Assembly (NCBI GenBank): GCA_043813895.1
Contig: JBDRKQ010000123.1
Location: 1 to 15,525 of the forward strand
Direction of reading: 5' to 3'
Length of the DNA: 15,525 bases
From: CAZTAR01 sp043813895
GTDB lineage: Bacteria; Planctomycetota; Phycisphaerae; UBA1845; UTPLA1
In this document: positions 1 to 5,609 of the stretch, piece after piece
Layout of the letters: every line of letters begins with the position of its first letter
Position numbering within the stretch: the first letter of the stretch is position 1
Position numbers and translations under genes: made by a program
The notes under the pieces: generated by a model
Told to the model about the DNA's origin: nothing
The model's database searches: none
What the model saw: only the letters and a program-made list of their open reading frames with translations

Positions 1-329
1 GTCCTGCCCGACTCCGGTGAAAGAGCGACGACGACCTCCTCCTCCCCCGCACGGTACATCGTGTGGAGCCGGTTGTCCGCAACGATGACCGATGAATACC
101 CGTCGCCGAGAGTGCGCTTCCACAACGGCTTCGGCCCGCCCTCGGGCCACGTGGTTGCGAGGGTAGGCGCGTCGGCCGCAAAGTCCCGATTCGGCCCGCC
201 CCACTGCGGCCACTGACCGTGTGCGACGGCGGTTGTACCGAGCAGCGACGCAATCGACAACAAGACCACCATCGGCGGCCTGAAGACAGCGAGGAACGTG
301 CTCGGAGACTCTCGGTAGATCGATCGCAT
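1..329 (-). CDS. Secreted PQQ-binding-like beta-propeller protein (5' part only)
   Basis: Partial gene: it starts at 329 and runs off the left edge, so only about 109 N-terminal residues are visible. The protein has a basic N-terminus, then a hydrophobic stretch (MVVLLSIASLLGTTAVAHG, about residues 20-38) that looks like a signal peptide. The mature start QWPQWGGPNRD follows, then PKPLWKRTLGDGYSSV and a RLHTMYR..EEEVVVAL segment. This order (WPQWRGPxRD, then W+..LG.GYSS) is typical of the secreted PQQ-like/BamB-like propeller proteins that are abundant in planctomycetes and related phyla. Such proteins are exported; many are of unknown substrate and do not necessarily bind PQQ. An internal ATG at codon 20 is a possible alternative start that would leave a more compact signal peptide. 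The family call is good; the specific function is unknown. Confidence 0.75.
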   Translation of the reverse strand, partial: MRSIYRESPSTFLAVFRPPMVVLLSIASLLGTTAVAHGQWPQWGGPNRDFAADAPTLATTWPEGGPKPLWKRTLGDGYSSVIVADNRLHTMYRAGEEEVVVALSPESGR

Positions 330-398
330 GGTCCGAGTCCCACGGGGCAGTGGTGGATTCATGCTCGCAGCTGTGATCCAGGATACATCCCAACGAGA

Positions 399-431
399 AA
401 GACGACGTTGCGTCGTCGGCATCGTCGTCTT
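399..431 (-). terminator. Possible weak terminator hairpin downstream of rpmB
   Basis: AAGACGACG (399-407) and CGTCGTCTT (423-431) form a perfect 9-bp inverted repeat with a 15-nt loop. It lies about 57 nt past the rpmB stop on the minus strand. On that strand the stem is followed by TCTCGTTGG, a poor T-tract, so intrinsic termination is uncertain. Confidence 0.3.
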
Positions 432-487
432 CCATCATCTGTCAACATTGTCGTGAAGCGTGGCGAAACTTGCGAATCGCCCGACGG

Positions 488-763
488 CTACTCGCCTGAG
501 GCGGCTTCCGCACTCTCGGGCTTCCAGGTGCGTTTCATCGGTTTGACGACCAGGCCCATGCGGATGGCCTTGGCCGAGACCTTGATGCGGCAGATCTTGC
601 CGTTGATGACGGCGCGGACGCGCTGGATGTTGGGTTTGAACTTGCGCTTGGTGATGCCGGTGACCTTGGTGCCGACACCGCCGAGGTACTTGGCCTTTCC
701 ACGGTGAGTGTAGGAACGGCCGGCTGTCGTCTTCTTTCCCGTAAAGTGGCAAACACGCGGCAT
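488..763 (-). CDS. rpmB: 50S ribosomal protein L28 (bL28)
   Basis: A 91-aa basic protein starting MPRVCHFTGKKTTAGRSY, with GKAKYLGGVGTKVTG, TKRKFKPNIQRVRAVING and a C-terminal VSAKAIRMGLVVKP segment. The N-terminal RVC..TGK signature and the FKPN + VSAKA+R core are diagnostic of bL28, a structural protein of the large ribosomal subunit. The longer GKAKYLGGVG insertion and the tail ending PMKRTWKPESAEAASGE resemble planctomycete-type L28 rather than the shorter enterobacterial form. The start at 763 is chosen because AGAGGTG precedes it by a few bases and it matches the family N-terminus. The same frame is open for 22 more codons upstream (to 829), but that part does not look like L28. It stands alone on the minus strand, with a likely promoter at 820-847. 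Confidence 0.95.
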   Translation of the reverse strand: MPRVCHFTGKKTTAGRSYTHRGKAKYLGGVGTKVTGITKRKFKPNIQRVRAVINGKICRIKVSAKAIRMGLVVKPMKRTWKPESAEAASGE

Positions 764-819
764 ATCACACCTCTGAAACTCAGGCGGTAATCCTCGATGA
801 TAGAATCCAGAACCCACCG

Positions 820-847
820 AGTATAGCAAACATCAGGCGGAAGGCAA
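820..847 (-). promoter_or_regulatory. Putative sigma-70 promoter of rpmB (extended -10)
   Basis: On the minus strand TTGCCT (847-842) and TATACT (825-820) are separated by 16 nt, and TGC directly precedes the -10, giving an extended -10. This would start transcription around 813 and leave a leader of about 50 nt before the rpmB ATG. Found by eye only. Confidence 0.4.
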
Positions 848-873
848 GGGGTACGGATCGCTGCCTCGACCGT

Positions 874-967
874 TCAGAGCCGCGACCGTCCGGGAGCGGT
901 CAGCGCCCAAATGCGACAGCCCTCCTGGAATCGATTGAGAACCGCTTGCTGGCGCACGTGGTTCTGA
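874..967. repeat. Dispersed palindromic repeat, family A, copy 1
   Basis: The left arm TCAGAGCCGCGACCGTCCGG continues as GAGCGGTCAG to 903. The right arm (about 940-967) reads ACCGCTTGCTGGCGCACGTG then GTTCTGA and is an imperfect reverse complement of the left arm. Copies 2 (4419-4508) and 3 (12751-12846) share both arms. The copy fills much of the 334-bp gap between rpmB and the sigma factor gene and could fold into a long hairpin. Confidence 0.75.
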
Positions 968-1005
968 TCCTGACGTGGACGGCTGTGTGGTGGCCGCGGT
1001 GGCGG

Positions 1006-1033
1006 GGTTCCGATAATCTTGGGCAGTGGAACC
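1006..1033 (+). promoter_or_regulatory. Inverted repeat upstream of the ECF sigma operon
   Basis: GGTTCC (1006-1011) and GGAACC (1028-1033) form a perfect inverted repeat with a 16-nt spacer that contains GATAAT. GGAACC resembles the GGAAC -35 element used by many ECF sigma factors, and GATAAT resembles a housekeeping -10. The sigma gene starts 65 nt downstream, so this may be its promoter/operator, possibly autoregulated. No clear ECF -10 partner was seen. Confidence 0.25.
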
Positions 1034-1097
1034 ACCGATTCGACCGCGATCCGAGGCAATCCGCCCGGTTTCCCGGCGTTTGGCTGAGTGAGGATCC

Positions 1098-1667
1098 ATG
1101 GACGACGAGGCGTTGTCGGAGGCAATCAGGGGGGCTCAAGGCGGCGATTCGGCGTCCTACGAGCGGATCGTCGAGCGATATGCCGGTCGCGTCTTTGGGT
1201 TTCTCCTGCGGATGACCGGCTCGCGGCACGATGCCGAGGACCTGCTTCAGGAGGTCTTCGTCCGGCTGGTTCGGACCCTCGGGGCATACAAGCACGAGGG
1301 CCGGTTCGAGGCCTGGCTCTTCCGGGTCGCCGCGAATTTGGTTCGTGACCGTGTTCGCCGCGGAAAACGCGTGCCCAAGCAGATTGGCCGGGGGAGCACG
1401 GAGGAGGCATCTGGAGCAGACCTGCTGGACGAGACCGAGGGACCGGTCGAGCCGGCGGATGCGGCGATGGTCCGCGGCGAAGAGATCGACGCCCTCAGCG
1501 CGGCCCTGATGAAGCTGAGCGATGCGGAACGAGAAGCGATCATGTTGCGGCACTTCTCGCACATGTCCTTCAAGGACATCGCCGAAGCGACTGGCGTGCC
1601 GCTGGGCACTGCGTTGGCTCGGGCCCACCGCGGTTTGGCGCACCTGAGGGAGATGCTCGGAGGATGA
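1098..1667 (+). CDS. ECF-type RNA polymerase sigma factor
   Basis: A 189-aa sigma-70 family protein of ECF size. Region 2 spans roughly residues 21-90. It holds YAGRVFGFLLRMTGSRHDAE, DLLQEVFVRL and GRFEAWLFRVAANLVRDRVR, the classic pattern for core binding and -10 recognition. A loose acidic linker (about 91-130) leads to region 4 (about 132-188), where LSDAEREAIMLRHFSHMSF, DIAEATGVPLGTALARAHRG form the helix-turn-helix that reads the -35 element. The ATG at 1098 is preceded by GTGAGGATCC, a plausible ribosome site. Its TGA lies one base before the ATG of the next gene, so the two are almost certainly co-translated. The target genes are not visible, but the linked membrane protein, coiled-coil protein and MsrBA suggest an envelope stress response. 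The specific ECF group cannot be assigned by eye. Confidence 0.93.
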   Translation: MDDEALSEAIRGAQGGDSASYERIVERYAGRVFGFLLRMTGSRHDAEDLLQEVFVRLVRTLGAYKHEGRFEAWLFRVAANLVRDRVRRGKRVPKQIGRGSTEEASGADLLDETEGPVEPADAAMVRGEEIDALSAALMKLSDAEREAIMLRHFSHMSFKDIAEATGVPLGTALARAHRGLAHLREMLGG

Positions 1668-1668
1668 T

Positions 1669-2181
1669 ATGAGCGAGTTCGATCCAAAACTCGAGCAGGA
1701 GGTCGCGGCGGGTGAGCGGTGGCTTGCCGGTTTCTCGACACCGGGTCCGTCGCCCGAAGCGATGGAGCGGGTGCGCCTGAGTGTTCGCCGTGAGTTGCGA
1801 CGCACCGCGCAACGCGTCGGGCGATGGCAGACCTGGCACGGCGTGTTAGCGGCGGCCGCGTCGATTGCATTGGCCGTAACAGTCGGTTGGTATTCGTCGA
1901 CGCTGTACGAAACGAGCGCATACCTGGCCCGTGCCGACGAGGTTCTGGCGGAGTGGACGGACGAGACGGCGGAGCAGGTGGTTCGGTTTGCCAGCCTGGA
2001 CCAGGGCCTGTCGGAGTTGGAGAGCTGGTCCGCGTCGCAGGATTGGTCGATCGACGACGCCGCGATGTACGAAGTCCTGGAAGAAGTATCGGAAGACGCC
2101 GGCAACGGGGTTGATGTCGAAGGGCCCGGCGCAAGGTTGGCTCCGCTGCGAGGGCTCGACGCGACCGAGGAACTGTCATGA
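1669..2181 (+). CDS. Single-pass membrane protein, putative anti-sigma factor
   Basis: A 170-aa protein with no family recognised by sequence. An N-terminal region of about 55 residues is charged and probably cytoplasmic. One hydrophobic segment follows (WHGVLAAAASIALAVTVGWY, about residues 56-75). An acidic C-terminal region rich in Glu, Asp, Ser and Trp would lie outside the membrane. Size, topology and position directly behind the ECF sigma gene (one-base gap) are those of an anti-sigma factor that would hold the sigma factor at the membrane. The zinc-binding HxxxCxxC motif of ZAS anti-sigma factors is absent, so this would be a non-canonical type. The stop codon overlaps the next start as ATGA at 2178-2181, showing translational coupling to the coiled-coil protein. 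The anti-sigma role is inferred from context only. Confidence 0.6.
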   Translation: MSEFDPKLEQEVAAGERWLAGFSTPGPSPEAMERVRLSVRRELRRTAQRVGRWQTWHGVLAAAASIALAVTVGWYSSTLYETSAYLARADEVLAEWTDETAEQVVRFASLDQGLSELESWSASQDWSIDDAAMYEVLEEVSEDAGNGVDVEGPGARLAPLRGLDATEELS

Positions 2182-3185
2182 GAATGTGCCGTCTGACAAT
2201 GTGTATCTCTTGCGTCTTGGGGGTGGGCGTACTGCCGGTTCCACTCTCAATCCCATTGTCCCCGCGCGCCGCGGTGGCCGCTTCGGTCTTGTTGGTTGAA
2301 CCCGAGGATGCCCGAACCTCCCAGCGCTCGCTTCAACCTCAACCGCCGGACGACGAAGAAGAGGGCGTTCGCGGACAGCGTCGGGGCCGGCGGCCCGGAG
2401 GTCGTGGGGAAGGAGAGCCCGGCCGACGACGTGGCGAGCGGATGGGTAGAGACCGGGGGCCGGGGTCTCGCGAGCGGCCGACGTTAGAGCCCGAGATGAT
2501 CGAGCTCGTCATGGATGTCTTGAAAGAGAAGTTGCCGGAGATGCACAAACGTCTTGAGAAGTTCAGGGATCGCCAGCCCGAGCGTTTTGAAAAGGAGATC
2601 CAGAGGATCATCCCGCTTGTGCGGCACTATGCGGAGTTGCTCGACGGTGGTGAAACCGCGCTGGCCGACACGATCATCGAGGAGTTCAAGATCAACGAGG
2701 CGTTGCGGGGCCAATGTCGCAAGTACCGAAAGGCCGAGGGCAATCCGGAGCAGCAGGCAGAGTGCGAGGAGCGTATCCGGAAGCTCGTTCACAGACAGTT
2801 TGAGATTCGGTTCATGCGGCACGAGGCGCAGCTCAAGGAGTTCGCAGAGCGTCTCGAAAGGCAGCGGAGACACCTGGAGGAGGAACGCGAACGGTTTGAG
2901 CAAGAAAGATCGCGCATTGAAGAGTTGGTGAGCACGCGCGTCGAGGAGATCAAACAGGGTAAGCTGCACGAGGGGGCCGGGCCTCGCGGTCGGTGTCCCG
3001 GTCCACCCAACGACATGCGCGATCGCTCACACCGCCGGCCGCGCGGGCCTGGCAGCCTCGGACAACCGCCACATCGAGGAGATCATGACGATCCTCCGCC
3101 ACATCGGCGAACGGGCAAAACCCAGGGGAAGGAACAACGCCAGTCCCGAAAAGACACCGGACAAGAAGCAGCCGATCGTGACTGA
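2178..3185 (+). CDS. Secreted coiled-coil protein; 3' end probably frame-disrupted
   Basis: The frame encodes 335 aa as written. The N-terminus has a hydrophobic stretch ending near RAAVAAS (about residue 35), which looks like a signal peptide. An Arg/Gly-rich linker follows (about 60-100), then a long, strongly charged helical region from LEPEMIELVMDVLKEKLPEM to about residue 262. Heptad-like blocks such as FAERLERQRRHLEEERERFE predict a coiled coil. A periplasmic sensor or chaperone in an ECF system is possible, but no named family is recognised. The start overlaps the previous stop (ATGA). After about 2970 this frame turns Pro/Arg-rich and loses its GC-rich third positions, while the +1 frame gains them. 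A later stretch of the original frame, ending at TGA 3339-3341, overlaps the msrBA start as another ATGA. The true gene may therefore end at 3341, after several frame changes. Confidence 0.6.
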   Translation: MRMCRLTMCISCVLGVGVLPVPLSIPLSPRAAVAASVLLVEPEDARTSQRSLQPQPPDDEEEGVRGQRRGRRPGGRGEGEPGRRRGERMGRDRGPGSRERPTLEPEMIELVMDVLKEKLPEMHKRLEKFRDRQPERFEKEIQRIIPLVRHYAELLDGGETALADTIIEEFKINEALRGQCRKYRKAEGNPEQQAECEERIRKLVHRQFEIRFMRHEAQLKEFAERLERQRRHLEEERERFEQERSRIEELVSTRVEEIKQGKLHEGAGPRGRCPGPPNDMRDRSHRRPRGPGSLGQPPHRGDHDDPPPHRRTGKTQGKEQRQSRKDTGQEAADRD

Positions 3186-3337
3186 TCATGTCGATCGGGC
3201 ACCGCGCGCCTGCTGGAAGGGCTCGACAGGTGAGTTCGAAAACCGCCTGGCCGCCTGGCTGCCGGCGACCTGGAGAATCTCGCGGAAAACCGCGAACACG
3301 TGCCTATCATCCGTACGAAGGAGGGCGGGAGATCGCG

Positions 3338-4411
3338 ATGACAGGCACCAGGTGGCTGGCGATTGGGACAATCTTGGTCGCGGGAACCGGGGCGTTTGTG
3401 CTCCGTGGGACCGATCGCGGGGATCAGCAGCACCGACATCAATCCGCCAAGGAGATTCAACCCGTGACGACGAAGGACGGCAAGCACTATTCCGAGAGCG
3501 GCTACGACGTTACGCCGCTGGATCCGGAGCGAGTCGAGCAACTCGCCCGGGGCCTCAGTTCGGAGGAACGGGACATCTTACTCGGCAAGGGCACGGAACA
3601 ACCCTTCTGTGGCGGGCTGTTGGAACAGAAAGACAAGGGTACGTACACCTGCCGACTGTGCGGCCTACCCTTGTTCACCTCAGACGCGAAGTTCAAGTCA
3701 GGAACAGGCTGGCCGAGCTTCTTTCAACCATCGGACCCGGCTCACATACATAACGAGCAGGACACGAGCCATGGCAGGGTGCGCACGGAGATCCAGTGCG
3801 CGCGATGCCGGTCACACCTTGGCCACGTGTTCGAAGACGGCCCCCCGCCGACGGGTTTGCGCTTCTGTCTGAACTCCGCTGCGTTGCGGTTTTACGCCGA
3901 CGGCGCGGAACTCCCGCCGGAGTCTCGCCCGATCGCGTTGAAGACGGCGTACTTCGCCGGGGGGTGCTTCTGGGGAATCGAAGACCGTTTCCAGAAAGTG
4001 CCCGGCGTGGTTGATGCCGTGTCGGGCTACATGGGCGGGAAGACCGCGAACCCGACGTACAAGCTCGTGTGCTCCGGTGAGACGGGCCACACGGAGGCCG
4101 TCTGCGTTAGCTACGATCCGGAGAAGGTGAGCTATCGGCAACTGCTGGAGTGTTTCTTCAAGATGCACGACCCGACGCAACTCGATCGGCAAGGACCGGA
4201 CGTCGGCAGCCAGTATCGCTCAGCGATCTTCACGAACGACAAGGATCAACTCGAGCAAGCCAGGGCGTACGTGGACGAGTTGCAGAAAACGGATCAGTTT
4301 CGCGGCGGGAAGATCGCGACGAAGATCGAGCGCGCGGAGAAGTTCTATGAGGCCGAGGAGTATCATCAGGACTACCACGCCAAACACGGAGGCTCGTGCC
4401 TGATTCGGTGA
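3338..4411 (+). CDS. msrBA: Membrane-anchored peptide methionine sulfoxide reductase MsrB-MsrA fusion
   Basis: A 357-aa bifunctional enzyme that reduces both R- and S-methionine sulfoxide in proteins. Residues 5-23 are a hydrophobic segment without a lipobox cysteine, so it is probably a signal anchor placing the enzyme outside the cytoplasm. The MsrB domain (about 60-192) has zinc ligands C105, C108, C154 and C157, the GTGWPSFFQP motif, and catalytic C177 in RFCLNS. C91 in PFCGG may be the resolving cysteine. The MsrA domain (about 203-357) has catalytic C210 in GGCFWG, then VSGYMGG and the DPTQLDRQGPDVGSQYRS signature. C354 near the C-terminus may recycle it. The start at 3338 is preceded by AAGGAGGGCGGGA and overlaps an upstream TGA as ATGA. 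The frame is open back to 3188, but that extension is not protein-like. The order B then A, plus the anchor, fits an envelope repair role beside the ECF sigma operon. Confidence 0.93.
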   Translation: MTGTRWLAIGTILVAGTGAFVLRGTDRGDQQHRHQSAKEIQPVTTKDGKHYSESGYDVTPLDPERVEQLARGLSSEERDILLGKGTEQPFCGGLLEQKDKGTYTCRLCGLPLFTSDAKFKSGTGWPSFFQPSDPAHIHNEQDTSHGRVRTEIQCARCRSHLGHVFEDGPPPTGLRFCLNSAALRFYADGAELPPESRPIALKTAYFAGGCFWGIEDRFQKVPGVVDAVSGYMGGKTANPTYKLVCSGETGHTEAVCVSYDPEKVSYRQLLECFFKMHDPTQLDRQGPDVGSQYRSAIFTNDKDQLEQARAYVDELQKTDQFRGGKIATKIERAEKFYEAEEYHQDYHAKHGGSCLIR

Positions 4412-4418
4412 CACGGGA

Positions 4419-4508
4419 TCAGAGCCGCGCGTGTGAGCAAGCGGTCAGTGCGCAAGTGTGAGGGCCTGCCGTATGAACGGTGACCCCTCCTTGACGGTCG
4501 GGGCTTGA
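4419..4508. repeat. Dispersed palindromic repeat, family A, copy 2
   Basis: The left arm at 4419-4448 begins TCAGAGCCGCGCGTGTGAGC and ends AAGCGGTCAG. The right arm at 4481-4508 reads TGACCCCTCCTTGACGGTCG then GGGCTTGA and is an imperfect reverse complement of the family's left arm. The loop (AGGGCCTGCCGT) resembles that of copy 3 (TGGCCCGCCGT). It lies just past the msrBA stop. A further GGCTCTGA at 4516-4523 is an exact reverse complement of the left end, as if part of another arm. Confidence 0.7.
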
Positions 4509-4521
4509 AACGCCGGGCTCT

Positions 4522-4537
4522 GAATACGAGCGTATTC
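4522..4537. promoter_or_regulatory. Palindrome upstream of the Bfd-like gene, possible operator
   Basis: GAATACG-AG-CGTATTC is a perfect 7-bp inverted repeat with a 2-nt centre, ending 32 nt before the ATG of the Bfd-like gene. Length and position suit a dimeric regulator, but no known consensus is matched. It partly abuts a repeat element, so it may instead be repeat-derived. Confidence 0.3.
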
Positions 4538-4569
4538 CGAGACCGGCGAAAACCGGTTACGATAGCTTC

Positions 4570-4833
4570 ATGCGTCCTGACGACGAGGTTTGCTATTGCT
4601 GTCATGTCTCGCTGCGCAAGCTGGTCAAGTTCGCGCGGCGTGAGCGGCCCAATCACCCCAGTCAGATGGTGGACTGCCTTGGGGCCGGCACCGGCTGCGG
4701 ATGGTGCATCCCCATTATCACGAAGATTGCGAACGATCCGGACGGTTTCTCAGGCGCCGACCTCGACATGGATCGGTACGTCTCTGACCGCGCTGCTTAC
4801 CGGGATGCAGAGGGATCGAAGAATCGCTTTTAG
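4570..4833 (+). CDS. Bfd-like [2Fe-2S]-binding protein (bacterioferritin-associated ferredoxin type)
   Basis: A small 87-aa protein with the BFD-type cysteine arrangement: C8-Y-C10 near the N-terminus (EVCYCCHVSLRKLVKFAR) and C43-G-W-C46 in GAGTGCGWCIP. This CxC...CxxC spacing binds a [2Fe-2S] cluster. Extra cysteines C11 and C36 are also present. In known systems Bfd hands electrons to bacterioferritin so that stored iron can be released. Here the ferritin genes are about 7 kb away on the same strand, so the link is only thematic. It is on the plus strand 158 bp after msrBA, separated from it by a palindromic repeat, and it converges on the lipoate ligase gene. The ribosome site is weak, and ATG 4570 is the only start that keeps the whole first motif. 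Confidence 0.8.
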   Translation: MRPDDEVCYCCHVSLRKLVKFARRERPNHPSQMVDCLGAGTGCGWCIPIITKIANDPDGFSGADLDMDRYVSDRAAYRDAEGSKNRF

Positions 4834-4868
4834 GAACCGCGCACATACGACTTGCGCATTTCATATGA

Positions 4869-4918
4869 GTGGTACGGGCATCTTGCCCGTGCAGCTACGG
4901 ACGGGACGCCCGTACCAC
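4869..4918. repeat. GTGGTACGGGC palindromic repeat between convergent genes
   Basis: GTGGTACGGGC (4869-4879) and GCCCGTACCAC (4908-4918) form a perfect 11-bp inverted repeat. An inner CGGGCATCTTGCCCG hairpin lies in the left part. When translated it gives GTGILPVQ, a peptide typical of spurious ORFs over an abundant palindromic repeat in planctomycete and verrucomicrobial genomes. It sits between the convergent Bfd-like and lipoate ligase genes and could act as a bidirectional terminator hairpin. Confidence 0.8.
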
Positions 4919-4952
4919 CCGACATTCGCTCAGCTCATTCACGCGCACGCCC

Positions 4953-5609
4953 TTAGCTCGCAGGTGCCACTTGGTTCCCGGGTTGGCACGGCAGCTCGGG
5001 CGGATCGAGCACGTGGCGAAGGTCGGCGGCGACTTGCTCTGCGTCAGGAGTGATCGAGCGTAACGATCCCATGAACTCTGTGTGAGGTCGTCCACGACGA
5101 TAGGCCGGCTCGCGCGGCGGATGCTTGATGTAGCGCGTCACGCCGTCTAGATCGGGGGCGACCAAGAGGCTCGCGGAGTAGTAGAGCAGATCGCGGAAGC
5201 GGCGCAGGCATGCGCCGCCGATCTTCCGTTCGCCGATGCACAGATCACAGATACCCGCCGGTCTGACGCCCGGAATGCCGATGCGCTCCAGGCCACCGAT
5301 GAGCCAATTGGTTAGCGTGTCGAAGTGTCGTTGATGGTGGCCGAACGGCAAACCCGTCGCTGCCACCGACACAATGATGTTGCCGGGATCGAGCGAAACG
5401 GCGCAGCCGCCGCCACGGCGCCTGACGATGGGGACGTTGTCCGCACGACACGCGTCGACGTACAACTCAACGTCGGGTCGGCTGCCTGATCCGAGGACGA
5501 CAACCGGGGCCGTGAGCCGATAGACGCGCACGCGAGTCCGACCGTCGCGCCGTGCGGCGTCGATCAGATCGTCGTCGTAGGCGTAGGCTGGAAAGGCATC
5601 GTCAATCAT
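4953..5609 (-). CDS. lplA: Lipoate-protein ligase A family protein (BPL/LplA/LipB fold)
   Basis: A 218-aa protein of the lipoate/octanoate transferase fold. Residues 63-79 (RRRGGGCAVSLDPGNII) match the RRxGGGxVxHDxGN motif, and GERKIGGACLRRFRD (126-140) matches the GxKI.G.A.RR segment that carries the conserved lysine (K129). It would attach lipoyl or octanoyl groups to E2 lipoyl domains. It is shorter than E. coli LplA and lacks the C-terminal accessory domain, so it could be a LipM/LipL-type transferase or a split ligase partner instead. Its ATG overlaps the lpd stop by 8 bp, making it the last gene of the pyruvate dehydrogenase operon. That position fits modification of the operon's own E2. 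The substrate (free lipoate or octanoyl-ACP) cannot be decided from the sequence. Confidence 0.82.
   Translation of the reverse strand: MIDDAFPAYAYDDDLIDAARRDGRTRVRVYRLTAPVVVLGSGSRPDVELYVDACRADNVPIVRRRGGGCAVSLDPGNIIVSVAATGLPFGHHQRHFDTLTNWLIGGLERIGIPGVRPAGICDLCIGERKIGGACLRRFRDLLYYSASLLVAPDLDGVTRYIKHPPREPAYRRGRPHTEFMGSLRSITPDAEQVAADLRHVLDPPELPCQPGNQVAPAS

Noticed and set aside
900..2105. Long minus-strand open frame of 401 codons opposite the sigma factor and its neighbour.
   Set aside because: It is antisense to clearly recognised region 2 and region 4 motifs, and its translation is low-complexity Arg/Ser-rich without any family features.
3231..3233. In-frame TGA read as selenocysteine or programmed readthrough in the coiled-coil gene.
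   Set aside because: Frame changes on both sides explain the region better, and no SECIS-like hairpin or selenoprotein family is apparent.
3188..3337. Fifty-codon N-terminal extension of msrBA.
   Set aside because: The translated extension is Arg/Pro/Gly-rich and not protein-like. ATG 3338 has a good ribosome site, a hydrophobic anchor right after it and an ATGA overlap.
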